A stretch of 64,000 bases of DNA, taken from positions 186,001 through 250,000 of the forward strand of contig NZ_AUJU01000002.1 of the NCBI RefSeq assembly GCF_000424385.1, read 5' to 3'. A program made the position numbers and the translations under genes. Shown here in pieces: positions 53,448 to 63,036 of the stretch. The notes beneath the pieces were generated by a model. It did not search any database. It saw only the letters and a program-made list of their open reading frames with translations, and was not told where the DNA came from. The number at the start of each line of letters is the position of its first letter. Within the stretch, counting starts at the first letter, position 1. This stretch comes from Butyrivibrio sp. LC3010 (lineage in GTDB: Bacteria > Bacillota > Clostridia > Lachnospirales > Lachnospiraceae).

Positions 53448-56180
53448 TTATTTAGCCTCAAACCAATCTGTACCAGTGTGACACTCTGCCTCCAGCGGAA
53501 CAAGGAGGCTGGCTGCACTTGTCATCTCTTCCTCAAGTATCTTTTTGATCTTAGCCTCTTCTTCTATAGCAGTTTCAATAAGGAGCTCGTCATGAATCTG
53601 AAGTATCATTCTGGATTTCAGTTCTTCCTTTTTGATTCTTCTATAGACTCTGATCATTGCAATCTTAATTATATCTGCAGCAGTGCCCTGGATAGGTGCA
53701 TTCATCGCAACCCTCTCTCCAAACTGTCTCTGCATAAAATTACCGGACTTAAGCTCAGGCATCGGACGTCTGCGATTATACAAAGTGACAGCATATCCGT
53801 TTTCCTTTGCATCTTCAATTGCCCTGTCCTGATATTCCTTCACTCCCGGATATGTAGCAAGGTAATCCTCCATATACTTTTTGGCATCTGCTCTGGATAT
53901 ATTCAGGTCTTCACTCAATCCAAAAGCGCTTATGCCATATACAATACCAAAATTAACAGCTTTAGCGTTTCTCCTCTGAATATCCGTCACATCATCAAAA
54001 GGAATTCCAAATACTTTAGAGGCAGTAATTCTGTGTATATCCCTGCCCTCATGATAAGCATCAATAAGTCCCTTGTCTCCTGACATATGGGCAAGTATCC
54101 TCAACTCTATCTGAGAATAGTCAGCATCAGAGAAAATATAGCCTTCCTTTGGTACAAATACCTTTCTTATAGCTCTGCCAAGCTCAGTCCTCATAGGTAT
54201 ATTCTGAAGATTGGGTTCTGTGGAGCTGATTCTTCCTGTTGCAGTTATAGTCTGATTAAAGCTTGTATGGATTCTCTCATCATCACCTATAAATGCAGCA
54301 AGCCCGTCAGCATATGTGCTCTTTAGCTTGGTAAGTCCTCTGTATTCAAGTATGTCCTTTATTATCGGATTTTCAGGAGCAAGCTTTTCGAGTACATCCG
54401 CTGCTGTAGAATATCCGGTCTTTGTCTTTTTGCCGCCCTTTAAGCCGAGCTTTTCAAAAAGAACCTCTCCAAGCTGTTTTGGTGAATTGATATTAAAATC
54501 AATACCTGCCTGTTCATGTATACCTTTTTCAAGTTCATCAATTCTTCCGGTGAGTCTTTCACCATAAAGCTTAAGCTCATCGCGTTTAACAAGGATTCCC
54601 TCTTTTTCCATATCATACAGGATATAGCTAAGAGGCATCTCTATATCATTCATAAGATCTGTCATTCCTGTATCTGACAATCTTTTTTCGATGACAGGCG
54701 CTGCTTTGAAATTCACAAATGCAAGGTATCCTGCATACTCTTTTCTAAGGTCAGCAGATGATTCCCAGGGGTCGTTTTTACCAAAAATCTGTTCCCTGGA
54801 TCTGATTGTCATCTGTAAATATTCTGTTGCTATGTCTTCCGGCAGATAGTCATTTTTAAGAGGATTGATAAGGTACGCGCCTATAAGTGTATCAAAGGAT
54901 GCACACTTTTTTGTTTCATAATTGTCAACCTCGAATGGCTTAAAATATCTATAGGCACTCTTAATATCAAAAAATGACAGTCTGCAGTCTACAGAGAGCT
55001 TCTCCAGTTTCCCGGTTATATACTCTTCTTTAAAAGTATCACCTGTCTCAAAATACCAGCATTTGCCATCATCAAAGCAAAGTGCGATACCTATCTGTGA
55101 TTCACGTTTGTTATCCTCTTCAAAAAGTGATAACTGCCCAAGCTTTGTTGAAGCTTTAGAGCCTGCCTTGAGATTATCGGAAATAATACCAACTCCGATA
55201 AATCTGTCATTATTATCAGCGGCATACTCATGAGCTTCTTCAAAAATCTTCTCAGCTTCGTCCATGGAAGCAATATCTTTAAGCTCAAGATTTGTCTCTG
55301 TTTTTGTCACATTACCTTCAAATTTGGAAAGCAGATTCCTGAAATTGAGCCTCTTAAACATCTCATAGGCATCTCTGTTAAAAATATCATCGATCCCGGC
55401 ATCTTCAAATGTATAGTCAAATTCGGCATTTACATTGATTGTAGCAAGAACCTTACTAAGATCACACAGATCCCTGTTTGCAGCAAGAGACTCACGGATT
55501 GATTTCTTGCTTATATTATCAAGGTTATTATAAATATTTTCGATAGAGCCATAGGTTGTCATAAGTTCTATGGCTGTCTTCTCACCAACCTTCGGAACTC
55601 CCGGTATGTTATCGGAAGAATCCCCCATGAGAGCCTTAAGTTCAATAAACTGAACAGGATTAACCTTATAGAGTTCTTCCACATCTTTTGCAAAATAATT
55701 CTCTATTTCGGTTTTCCCTGCCTTAGTCTTGGGTATTCTTACGCATATGTGCTCAGAAGCAATCTGGAGAAGATCTCTGTCTCCGGAAACCAGCCTTACC
55801 TCCATGCCCTCTTTCTCGCCTCTCTTGGCAATAGTTCCAAGAATATCGTCAGCTTCAAGTCCTGCCTTTTCCATGCGGCATACTTTCATACTGTCCAGTA
55901 CCTCCTTCATAAGAGGCACCTGTTCTCTGAGTTCAGCTGGCATGGGCTTTCTGGTGCCCTTGTATTCAGCATATATTTTGTGTCTGAAAGTCGGCTCATG
56001 TACATCAAAAGCAACAGTCAGATAATCAGGCTGTTCCTCGTCAATGAGTCTGAATAGAATATTCAGAAATCCATAGACAGCACCTGTATGCAGACCCTCT
56101 GAGTTAGTAAGATCAGGGAGTCCGTAAAACGCTCTGTTTAATATACTGTGTCCGTCTATAAGTAATAATTTTTTCCCCAT
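53448..56180 (-). CDS. polA: DNA polymerase I
   Basis: Repair and Okazaki-fragment polymerase of 910 residues. The N-terminal 5'-3' exonuclease ('LLIDGHSILNRAFYGLPDLTN', 'ADDILGTIAKRGEKEGMEVRLVSGDRDLLQI', 'MGDSSDNIPGVPKVGEKTA') is complete. The middle 3'-5' exonuclease-like domain lacks the Asp-x-Glu metal site ('FIGVGIISDN'), so proofreading is probably absent. The polymerase has 'DADYSQIELRILAHMSGD', 'RRNAKAVNFGIVYGISAFGLS' and 'QIHDELLIE'. ATG at 56180 has GGGGA upstream; a TTG further up is rejected. Confidence 0.97.
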   Translation of the reverse strand: MGKKLLLIDGHSILNRAFYGLPDLTNSEGLHTGAVYGFLNILFRLIDEEQPDYLTVAFDVHEPTFRHKIYAEYKGTRKPMPAELREQVPLMKEVLDSMKVCRMEKAGLEADDILGTIAKRGEKEGMEVRLVSGDRDLLQIASEHICVRIPKTKAGKTEIENYFAKDVEELYKVNPVQFIELKALMGDSSDNIPGVPKVGEKTAIELMTTYGSIENIYNNLDNISKKSIRESLAANRDLCDLSKVLATINVNAEFDYTFEDAGIDDIFNRDAYEMFKRLNFRNLLSKFEGNVTKTETNLELKDIASMDEAEKIFEEAHEYAADNNDRFIGVGIISDNLKAGSKASTKLGQLSLFEEDNKRESQIGIALCFDDGKCWYFETGDTFKEEYITGKLEKLSVDCRLSFFDIKSAYRYFKPFEVDNYETKKCASFDTLIGAYLINPLKNDYLPEDIATEYLQMTIRSREQIFGKNDPWESSADLRKEYAGYLAFVNFKAAPVIEKRLSDTGMTDLMNDIEMPLSYILYDMEKEGILVKRDELKLYGERLTGRIDELEKGIHEQAGIDFNINSPKQLGEVLFEKLGLKGGKKTKTGYSTAADVLEKLAPENPIIKDILEYRGLTKLKSTYADGLAAFIGDDERIHTSFNQTITATGRISSTEPNLQNIPMRTELGRAIRKVFVPKEGYIFSDADYSQIELRILAHMSGDKGLIDAYHEGRDIHRITASKVFGIPFDDVTDIQRRNAKAVNFGIVYGISAFGLSEDLNISRADAKKYMEDYLATYPGVKEYQDRAIEDAKENGYAVTLYNRRRPMPELKSGNFMQRQFGERVAMNAPIQGTAADIIKIAMIRVYRRIKKEELKSRMILQIHDELLIETAIEEEAKIKKILEEEMTSAASLLVPLEAECHTGTDWFEAK

Positions 56181-56218
56181 TAAATATGTCCCCAACTAAA
56201 TATAATAATATAATCGCA

Positions 56219-56545
56219 TTATTTTAAAGCCACTGACAATGCAAATGCAGCAATCAGTTCGGCAAAAACAATAACCTGCAGAAAATATGCTGTTTTAAGC
56301 AGCCTTTTTCTCATGCGAAGTCTCTGCCACGCATCACCAATCGTCAATTGCAACTCATCTGAAAGATTAAAAGTACTACCATCTTCAAGTCTCTGGATAC
56401 CGGCATCTATAAGAAACTGTATTGTCAGTTCTTCCTTGCAATTTTTGCATTTTTCAATATGATTCAAAAAGTCCTCAAGAGAATAGTTATCCAGCTCATC
56501 CTCTAAGAAGTCCGGAATCATCCTCTGAAATTCCTTACAATCCAT
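56219..56545 (-). CDS. Zinc-finger (zf-HC2-like) membrane protein, possible anti-sigma factor
   Basis: A 108-residue protein starting 'MDCKEFQRMIPDFLEDELDNYSLEDFLNHIEKCKNCKEE'-like sequence (Cys3, and H-x3-C-x2-C near residue 32), a zf-HC2 pattern of anti-sigma factors, with one C-terminal membrane helix. The ATG at 56545 with AGGG upstream fits the domain start; a longer frame adds an unlikely extra helix. No ECF sigma gene is next to it, so the anti-sigma role is open. Its stop lies 38 nt before the polA start. Confidence 0.75.
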   Translation of the reverse strand: MDCKEFQRMIPDFLEDELDNYSLEDFLNHIEKCKNCKEELTIQFLIDAGIQRLEDGSTFNLSDELQLTIGDAWQRLRMRKRLLKTAYFLQVIVFAELIAAFALSVALK

Positions 56546-56678
56546 AGTATTCCCTAACCCCAATATCTTGTATGAACAGAATATCGCTAAGCATACTACT
56601 AAACAATATATAGCATACACCAAAATGTCTAATCTCACAACCTCAAATACACCTTTGCAGATAGGTGAAAAAGTCAGA

Positions 56679-56706
56679 AAAACCCTGCGATAATCCGCAG
56701 GGTTTT
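56679..56706 (-). terminator. Intrinsic terminator after the GPH symporter operon
   Basis: On the minus strand AAAACCCTGCG pairs with CGCAGGGTTTT over a 6-nt loop and runs into TTTTTCTGAC. It lies about 75 nt past the stop of the symporter gene and ends the GH2 operon. Confidence 0.85.
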
Positions 56707-56779
56707 AACATTTTTTCTATGAGTAAAACACTTTGCCAGGTTCTTTCGAACCTGATAAGTCTTTCTATAAACAGAGTTA

Positions 56780-58219
56780 TTATGCGACTTTCTTCTTCCT
56801 GTTCTCTATCTGTCTTTCGATTTCTTCAATCTTTTCATCTGTAAGAATGTATTTATGCTTGAACCAGAAGATTGCAAATACGAGACCGATTATCGGAACA
56901 ACTGTCATAGTCATTCTTAGTCCCATTTTCTGCATAACGCTTACTCCAAGAGAATAATCAATTGCAGAAGCTGTCTCTGCAGTGTCATTGCTAAGAGCAA
57001 GCACCTGAAGTGATAAAGCTGCAATAAAAGCAGAAACACCGGATGCAAGCTTTACTACAAAGGTCTGCATTGAGAAAATTACTGACTCGTCTCGTCTGTT
57101 GTTTTTAAGTTCACCATAATCAACGGTATTTGCAAGGAATACTGTAGTAATAACTGCCAGCATTCCGTTTGCAGCAAAGATAAAGAATCCGGGCACAAAC
57201 AAAGCATATACGCTGCTCATAGATGTTGATGCAAGTATGAGCAGAGAGATATAACCCGCAATTGCCATTCCCATGCTGATGAAATAAATTCTAATGGATG
57301 TAAAGAATCTTCTAAGAAATGGATAAAGAATCATCATGGCAAGTATCTGGATTCCACCACCAAATGTTGAAAACAGAGTATATGCACCTCTCCATCCTTC
57401 TCCACCAAAATCATACTTAAAGAAATAAATTACAAGATTGGATGTAATATAAATTGAGCAGTTAACGATGACTATTGAAACAACAACTGCCATTGCCTGA
57501 TCATTCTGGATAAGAGCCTTGAACATTTCACCTATGGAAGGCGTTTCCATGTGAGCTGTTGATTTTTCTTTTACATTAAGGCAGCAGATTACAGTAAAAA
57601 TCACAAATAACGCTGCCACTATAATCGTAAAATAAGAAAAACCTATTCTCTCAATTTCTCTGTCAGCAATTCCTTCTCCGCCAAACATATGTCCAAGTGC
57701 TGACACAGCCATAACTGTCACTATTGTAATAAGTGCAGAACCAACGCCAGCGCAGGATCTTGCAAGAGTTGTAAGCCCCTCTCTTTCCTTACCGCCCTCA
57801 GTAAAAGCAGGGATCATTGACCAGTAAGGTATATCCATCATTGTATAAGTAACACCCCAGAGAATATAAGTTATTGCAGCATACGCAACAAGGCCACTTC
57901 CTGATAATGCAGGCGGTGCTGAGAACATCATGATAAGAACCACTGCATTGGTTAAGGTTCCAATCAAAAGCCAGGGTCTGAATTTGCCAAATCTTGTCTT
58001 GGTCTTTGCAACAACAGCACCCATAATCGGATCATTAAATGCATCAAACACACGTGCCACCATGAGAATAACACCCATCGCAGCTGCACTCACCCCAAGA
58101 ATATCCTGAAAATAATATAAGATATATGATGCGGAAAGCATATATACCATATCCTTTCCAACTGCCCCAAGTCCATAGGAAGCCTTAGCGGCTCCTGAAA
58201 GTTTACCATTTTCGTTCAT
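56780..58219 (-). CDS. GPH-family glycoside:cation symporter
   Basis: A 479-residue, 12-helix transporter of the MelB/UidB/XynB type. It has 'GAVGKDMVYMLSASYILYYFQDILGVSA', the signature 'ARVFDAFNDPIMGAVVAKTKTRFGKFRPWLL' (Asp residues for cation binding) and 'YTMMDIPYWSMIPAFT'. It is the last gene of the GH2 operon and probably imports the glycoside that the GH2 enzyme cleaves. GGAGGAG precedes the ATG. The exact sugar is not deducible. Confidence 0.92.
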   Translation of the reverse strand: MNENGKLSGAAKASYGLGAVGKDMVYMLSASYILYYFQDILGVSAAAMGVILMVARVFDAFNDPIMGAVVAKTKTRFGKFRPWLLIGTLTNAVVLIMMFSAPPALSGSGLVAYAAITYILWGVTYTMMDIPYWSMIPAFTEGGKEREGLTTLARSCAGVGSALITIVTVMAVSALGHMFGGEGIADREIERIGFSYFTIIVAALFVIFTVICCLNVKEKSTAHMETPSIGEMFKALIQNDQAMAVVVSIVIVNCSIYITSNLVIYFFKYDFGGEGWRGAYTLFSTFGGGIQILAMMILYPFLRRFFTSIRIYFISMGMAIAGYISLLILASTSMSSVYALFVPGFFIFAANGMLAVITTVFLANTVDYGELKNNRRDESVIFSMQTFVVKLASGVSAFIAALSLQVLALSNDTAETASAIDYSLGVSVMQKMGLRMTMTVVPIIGLVFAIFWFKHKYILTDEKIEEIERQIENRKKKVA

Positions 58220-58253
58220 TTTAAATACACTCCTCCACTAATAAATAAGTCCT

Positions 58254-59738
58254 TTAAGACCTTTTTTCCTTTAACCCCATGGCAAGCTCAACAACCTTAT
58301 ATCCTCCATCGTAGAGGCCTGCCTTTTTATTATTTATGATATTCTCGCACATTTCATCAAGAAGCGGCGTTTCCAAAAACTGATCGATCATCTGTATTGT
58401 GTGCGGTATATCACGGCACTCCAGTGTACCATCACCAACTTCAGCAGAATGAATTGCTCCCCACATTTCATGCTTACCGACACGCTTTATGAAAAGCTTT
58501 GGTACAGGATAGAAAGCAAGCTCACTAGGCTTGGTGACAAGTATATCACAACTCCTCATAAGAAGATTAGTGCAATATACAGCCTCAAAAATGTTTTCAT
58601 GATAAAATCCATGAATACCTTCAACTTCTGTTTCAGGTTTAAGTGCATCTGCCGCAAAGCTTTCTGTTTCCTTAAAATCTCCCATATGCTCGTGAACGTA
58701 CGGTGCCATTTCCCTGATTTCTTTTTTCAGATCTTCCCAAACCTGTCTGTAATCCCCGACATTCACATAAAGAGCTGCTTCCTTTTTCTGAATTTTAGGA
58801 AGAAGATAGCTTATTATTGCAGCAAAGATTTCCTTCTGAGCACCTGCACCACCTATCGTAAGAAGGAAACGCATAGGCTTTTTGTTCTTCCTTCTCTGTA
58901 TTCTCGCCTCACAATCAGCTTCAATGTTAGATGTCAGTTCATGATCAATATAATGACCTGTGTAAACAAGATCATCCTGTGGCATCGGCTTGCATACTGT
59001 TTTCTTATTCATGCCATTAAGTATTCTATACCCCATATAGGCATTTCTGCACTGGATTGTATGAACTGAACCTTCTGAAAAATGAAGCGCCATTGGCCAG
59101 TTGTCGGGAATTGCATTAACCACATATTTCATTCCGGCATGAACAGCTGCCTGAGCAGGCCATACATGTGTACCGACAACAGGTATATTTTTAGGCACAT
59201 TTTTATATACAGGTGCCATAAGCTCTGCATTTTTCTGATCTGCAGCATTATATGCCAATGCCCTGAATCCCTCATAATTGACGGGTTCCCATACAAGCTT
59301 GTTGAATATGGGGTTCTTGGAAAGTCTTGATCCAAGTGAATAAAGATTATTCTGGGCACTTATAACCTTGGTACATGTTGTGTGCGGATATGAATTAAGA
59401 TCCATCCAGTAAGGAGTATAGCCAAGATATTTTGCACATGAAGCTATCGCCATACTTATTCTGTAGTGTCCAAATCCCATTCGGATATTTCCTACGATGA
59501 GTCCCTTTTCAGAGTCAAAGGGGAGTGTTCCGTTTGTCAGAGCACCTTCCGGCAGAACCTCTATATTCTGCACACCAAGACTCTCACCGATGTATGGATT
59601 GGCGCTGATTTTCACAGGATAATTAGCCTTTGAGTCATCTCCAAACTTCTTTATATTCTTTTCTTTTGTCTTAACAGCCTTCTTATAAACTGCTTCAGGC
59701 ATAATATTTCCAAAAATTACCTTGGATTTATCAGACAT
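58254..59738 (-). CDS. GT28/MurG-like putative glycosyltransferase or phosphorylase
   Basis: A 494-residue cytoplasmic protein. Residues about 75-110 ('EKGLIVGNIRMGFGHYRISMAIASCAKYLGYTPYWMDLNSYP') resemble the first nucleotide-fold of MGDG synthase/MurG-type GT-B enzymes, and 'LLTIGGAGAQKEIF' plus 'CDILVTKPSELAFYPVPKLFIKRVGKHEMWGAIHSAEVGDG' resemble the second fold and donor site. I cannot name a characterised member. It lies between the GH2 and symporter genes with its ATG right after the GH2 stop (TAAATG). A role in the same glycoside pathway is inference. Confidence 0.6.
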   Translation of the reverse strand: MSDKSKVIFGNIMPEAVYKKAVKTKEKNIKKFGDDSKANYPVKISANPYIGESLGVQNIEVLPEGALTNGTLPFDSEKGLIVGNIRMGFGHYRISMAIASCAKYLGYTPYWMDLNSYPHTTCTKVISAQNNLYSLGSRLSKNPIFNKLVWEPVNYEGFRALAYNAADQKNAELMAPVYKNVPKNIPVVGTHVWPAQAAVHAGMKYVVNAIPDNWPMALHFSEGSVHTIQCRNAYMGYRILNGMNKKTVCKPMPQDDLVYTGHYIDHELTSNIEADCEARIQRRKNKKPMRFLLTIGGAGAQKEIFAAIISYLLPKIQKKEAALYVNVGDYRQVWEDLKKEIREMAPYVHEHMGDFKETESFAADALKPETEVEGIHGFYHENIFEAVYCTNLLMRSCDILVTKPSELAFYPVPKLFIKRVGKHEMWGAIHSAEVGDGTLECRDIPHTIQMIDQFLETPLLDEMCENIINNKKAGLYDGGYKVVELAMGLKEKRS

Positions 59739-62222
59739 TTATACTACCTCTTCCTCAATTTTAAAATTAATCTCTTTTCTTATTTTCTCACCGCCTGCTT
59801 CCAGCTTAATGATCAGCTTACCTGTAGATCCCTGTTTTCTCTTTGACCTGATATAAGTTCCTGCCATGCCGCCCCTTATCGGTACGATCTTTGGTCCTAT
59901 AACATCAATTGCTCCTTCTGTTTTCAGCTTCACAGGCTCAGCAAAGAAAGGAAGAACATTGCCGTTCTGGTCAACCACTCTCATTCTTACCGATGCAACA
60001 TCATAGGATTTACCCTCCAGCAGGTCTGCATGACTCACAACAGTCTCAAGTGAAATCCTGTTTACAGTCTCCTTTATAAGCGTTTTAACAACCTTACCGT
60101 TTTTGATAGCCTCGAATTTGAAGGATGTGGCCTCACCGCCCCAGTCTCCAATATATTTTTGATAAAGATCGACTATATTCTTCACTGACATATGGTGGAT
60201 CAGCATCATCCTGCCGCCGGTTATCTTATCTCCGATGCTTAGTTTGTTCATTCCGTATCTGGCTGCGGTGTTGAGAGCATGCTTTACTTTTTCAGAAAAA
60301 CCTCTTGAGAAATTCTCATTGTCAGCAAGCAGATCTCCAATAAAATCATCCACAAGTATCGGTCCATGTGCAATGTTCTTAAATGGTGAATTTTTGGGAT
60401 AAAACTCCTTTATAAAAACATCATTCTTATACATTTTAACGGAGTCAGCATTTGTGTAGAGCCATATGTCTCCTCTTATGCATTCAGGATGTTCTCCAAT
60501 ATCCATGGATGATGAAAGCTCCAGAACATTTTTTTCATCTCCCTGCATTTCATAGGCTTTTGCGGCAAGTTTAGGATTCCTGAACATATCCATGACGCCG
60601 TGATAGCATATTCTGTCTCCGGATCCAAAATCTTTGTGAGTGTTATAATCGAACATACACCAGCCAAATCCTCCGGCAATATCGGATTCTCCGGCAATTG
60701 CATCCATAACCCTGATATGTCTCATTGTATGTTCAACCCGTATATCCTCAGCATCAAAGGTCTTGGTCGGATACATATGGCCGTTATATTCTGTGACCAT
60801 ATAGGCTTTTGCCATATCAGGAGTTGCATCCTTTTTCTTTATGCATCCGGGTGTCTTACCATTATGTGAAAAGTCATTCAGTGTATAAACATCCTCCAAG
60901 AGATTCATCTTCGCAGAAGCTCTGACTCCTCCTGTCGATCTCGAAGGATCAAGTTCATGGGCTACAGCATTAGTCTCTGTATAAAATTCATCATCATCTG
61001 CTGATTCATTTATACGAACCCCCCAGATAAATATAGAGGGGTGATTCCTGTACTGACAGATCATTTCCTTTTCATTGATAACTGCCTGTTTCTTCCAATC
61101 CGAATCGCCTATGTGCTGCCATCCCGGAAACTCCATAAACACCAGTATTCCAAGTCTGTCACACTCATCAACAAAGTCCTGTGACTGGGGATAGTGCGAG
61201 GTTCTTACAGCATTTAAACAGAGTTCCTCTTTTATTATCCTGGCATCATATTTTTGCATGGAGGCAGGCATTGCATACCCCACATAAGGATAGGACTGAT
61301 GTCTGTTTAATCCCCTGATTTTAAGTTTTCTTCCGTTTAAATAAAATCCACCACTCTTAAAGGATGCACTTCTAAAGCCAAATGGCACCACATATTCGTC
61401 AATCAGCACTTCATCCTTGCAGATTCTGACTATAAACTCATACATTGCAGGATTCTTCACATCCCACAAAACAACCGGAAGTGTATGATACGAAAGGCGG
61501 ATCTCGTTATTTGCGCTCACACAATTAAGGAGAATCTCATCCTTATACTCATCGGTTACTCCTGCAGGAAGCTCGCCCCCGATTCTCTTAAGGGATTCCG
61601 TAACCATGTATCCGTCCGCATCACCTTCAAGCTTAATTACTCCATGAATAAAAGCCCCTATCGCTACAGGTTTCACTTCACTTTCATTCATGTTTTCATC
61701 AAAAACTTCAGGTACATCGGCATATACAAACACATCAGATATATGAGTTTTCTCTGCAACTTCAAGATAAACATCCCTATATATTCCGCCATAGGTCATA
61801 TAATCTATAACAAACCCAAAAGGCGGTACGTTAAGACTCTCTCTGCTATCAAGCTTAACAGCAATAATGTTTGGTCTGTCAAATAACAGCTTATCCGAAA
61901 TATCAATTGCAAATCCTGTATATCCGCAGGAATGCTTACACACAAAATCTCCATTTATAAACACGAAGGCTTCATGAGCTGCACCTTCGAAATGAAGAAT
62001 GATACTTTTATCCTTCCATGAAGTATCAGCATTAAACACTCTTCTATATCCGCTGACCATCTGGTAGGTTTTATCGTCAAAATAATTAAACGGTGTTTCT
62101 TTTACCGTGTGCGGAATACGCACATTTTCCATTTCTTCATCATGATAATCGGCTTTTATCATTTCATCATCAAATTCAGGTTTAAATTTCCAATTATCAT
62201 TTATGTATATTCTTTTTCTCAT
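59739..62222 (-). CDS. GH2 family glycoside hydrolase
   Basis: An 827-residue beta-galactosidase/glucuronidase/mannosidase-type enzyme. The N-terminal jelly-roll ('RIPHTVKETPFNYFDDKTYQMVSGYRRVF' region) and Ig-like domain are followed by a TIM barrel with 'RGLNRHQSYPYVGYAMP', 'NAVRTSHYPQSQDFVDECDRLGILVFMEFPGW', acid/base Glu in 'WGVRINESADDD' and nucleophile Glu in 'MVTEYNGHMYPTK'. No signal peptide, so it acts in the cytoplasm after import by the symporter. ATG at 62222 has AAGGA 8 nt upstream. The substrate is probably a beta-galactoside, but other beta-glycosides are possible. Confidence 0.9.
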   Translation of the reverse strand: MRKRIYINDNWKFKPEFDDEMIKADYHDEEMENVRIPHTVKETPFNYFDDKTYQMVSGYRRVFNADTSWKDKSIILHFEGAAHEAFVFINGDFVCKHSCGYTGFAIDISDKLLFDRPNIIAVKLDSRESLNVPPFGFVIDYMTYGGIYRDVYLEVAEKTHISDVFVYADVPEVFDENMNESEVKPVAIGAFIHGVIKLEGDADGYMVTESLKRIGGELPAGVTDEYKDEILLNCVSANNEIRLSYHTLPVVLWDVKNPAMYEFIVRICKDEVLIDEYVVPFGFRSASFKSGGFYLNGRKLKIRGLNRHQSYPYVGYAMPASMQKYDARIIKEELCLNAVRTSHYPQSQDFVDECDRLGILVFMEFPGWQHIGDSDWKKQAVINEKEMICQYRNHPSIFIWGVRINESADDDEFYTETNAVAHELDPSRSTGGVRASAKMNLLEDVYTLNDFSHNGKTPGCIKKKDATPDMAKAYMVTEYNGHMYPTKTFDAEDIRVEHTMRHIRVMDAIAGESDIAGGFGWCMFDYNTHKDFGSGDRICYHGVMDMFRNPKLAAKAYEMQGDEKNVLELSSSMDIGEHPECIRGDIWLYTNADSVKMYKNDVFIKEFYPKNSPFKNIAHGPILVDDFIGDLLADNENFSRGFSEKVKHALNTAARYGMNKLSIGDKITGGRMMLIHHMSVKNIVDLYQKYIGDWGGEATSFKFEAIKNGKVVKTLIKETVNRISLETVVSHADLLEGKSYDVASVRMRVVDQNGNVLPFFAEPVKLKTEGAIDVIGPKIVPIRGGMAGTYIRSKRKQGSTGKLIIKLEAGGEKIRKEINFKIEEEVV

Positions 62223-62246
62223 TTCATATTTCCTTAGGCTATTCAA

Positions 62247-62337
62247 GAAACGTCAATATATTTCAGCGTTTCCATAGCAATATATTAACATTATGTCAAT
62301 CCACAAAACAAGAAACGTATTGCTCAAATTTCGTTTC
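62247..62337 (-). promoter_or_regulatory. Twin inverted-repeat operators and promoter of the GH2 operon
   Basis: Two sites, 62247-62272 and 62312-62337, each read GAAACG-N14-CGTTTC with the same spacing and both followed by CC/preceded by CAA. Their centres are 65 bp apart. Between them on the minus strand is TTGACA (62299 to 62294) with TATGGA 17 bp further (62276-62271), a possible promoter whose -10 overlaps the proximal operator. This layout fits a repressor binding both sites; its family is unknown. Confidence 0.6.
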
Positions 62338-62464
62338 CTAATTTTGTGCAAAAATACAATAACGATATTTTTTTGTGTTGATTGAGAAAAATTTTCAAAT
62401 ACATACAAAAAAGCCGATAATCAAACGATTTCATATCGCTTAATTACCAGCTTCATAATTATCG

Positions 62465-62547
62465 TGCCGGTGGTGGGACTTGAACCCACACGCCCGTGAG
62501 GACAACAGATTTTGAGTCTGCATCGTCTGCCATTCCGACACACCGGC
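62465..62547 (-). tRNA. tRNA-Leu (anticodon CAA)
   Basis: Minus strand, 83 nt. The acceptor stem GCCGGTG / CACCGGC with discriminator A, the anticodon stem GCAGA / TCTGT around loop CTCAAAA (anticodon CAA, reads UUG), a long variable arm (TGTCCTCACGGGCGTG) typical of leucine tRNAs, and the T arm GTGGGTTCAAGTCCCAC are all present. CCA is not encoded. Confidence 0.95.
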
Positions 62548-62637
62548 CTATCGCAAATTTGTGCGACTCAAATATGTTACCACATCAAAAATGAATATTC
62601 AAGCATCAAATAAATAAAAGTATTACTCTGCAAAAGT

Positions 62638-62919
62638 TTAGCTATCCCATTCATCAAATTCAAGATCTCCGGCTTCTCTCCTGCCTGCTCGTTTTCCCAA
62701 AAGATAGAATACACCTGCAACAATAAGTACGCATGCAAAGACAGACACTCCTACAATGATCATTTTTTTCTTATCTTCATCGAGTTCGTCGATTTTATCT
62801 TTAATAAAGCTAACCGTATCCTTTGCCTTGGTTCCGGTGAGCTCTATAATATTCTGAGCACTCTTTCTGATCTCCTCTGTATTAAAATTCTTTAATTTAT
62901 CTTCGAAGAAAAAGCTCAT
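62638..62919 (-). CDS. Small single-span membrane protein
   Basis: A 93-residue protein with a helical N-terminal half ('DKLKNFNTEEIRKSAQNIIELTGTKAKD'), one membrane helix (about 54-74) and a short acidic C-tail ('AGDLEFDEWDS'). GAGGGGG precedes the ATG. I do not recognise it, and neither neighbour (tRNA-Leu, hydrolase) gives a clue. Confidence 0.65.
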   Translation of the reverse strand: MSFFFEDKLKNFNTEEIRKSAQNIIELTGTKAKDTVSFIKDKIDELDEDKKKMIIVGVSVFACVLIVAGVFYLLGKRAGRREAGDLEFDEWDS

Positions 62920-62964
62920 CCTTATATCCCCCTCGTAAAATATTTATTGGCACGATTACGCTGA

Positions 62965-63034
62965 GGTCCTGCCTTCCGGTCGGAACTATTCCAGATCATG
63001 AATTCGTCACGACGTTTTCTTCCTTTGCAAGACC
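62965..63034 (-). other. Inverted-repeat structured intergenic element
   Basis: On the minus strand GGTCTTGC (63034 to 63027) pairs with GCAGGACC (62972 to 62965) with one G-U, enclosing CGTC-GT-GACG and a GGAATAGTTCC hairpin. It starts immediately after the hydrolase stop and ends 45 nt before the next gene. No U-tract follows, so it is not a typical terminator; no known riboswitch was recognised. Confidence 0.3.
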
Positions 63035-63036
63035 TT

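Noticed and set aside
53478..54083. 201-residue plus-strand open frame
   Set aside because: It is antisense to the polymerase domain of polA; no domain or ribosome binding site.
58401..59069. 222-residue plus-strand open frame
   Set aside because: It is a shadow of the GT28-like gene.
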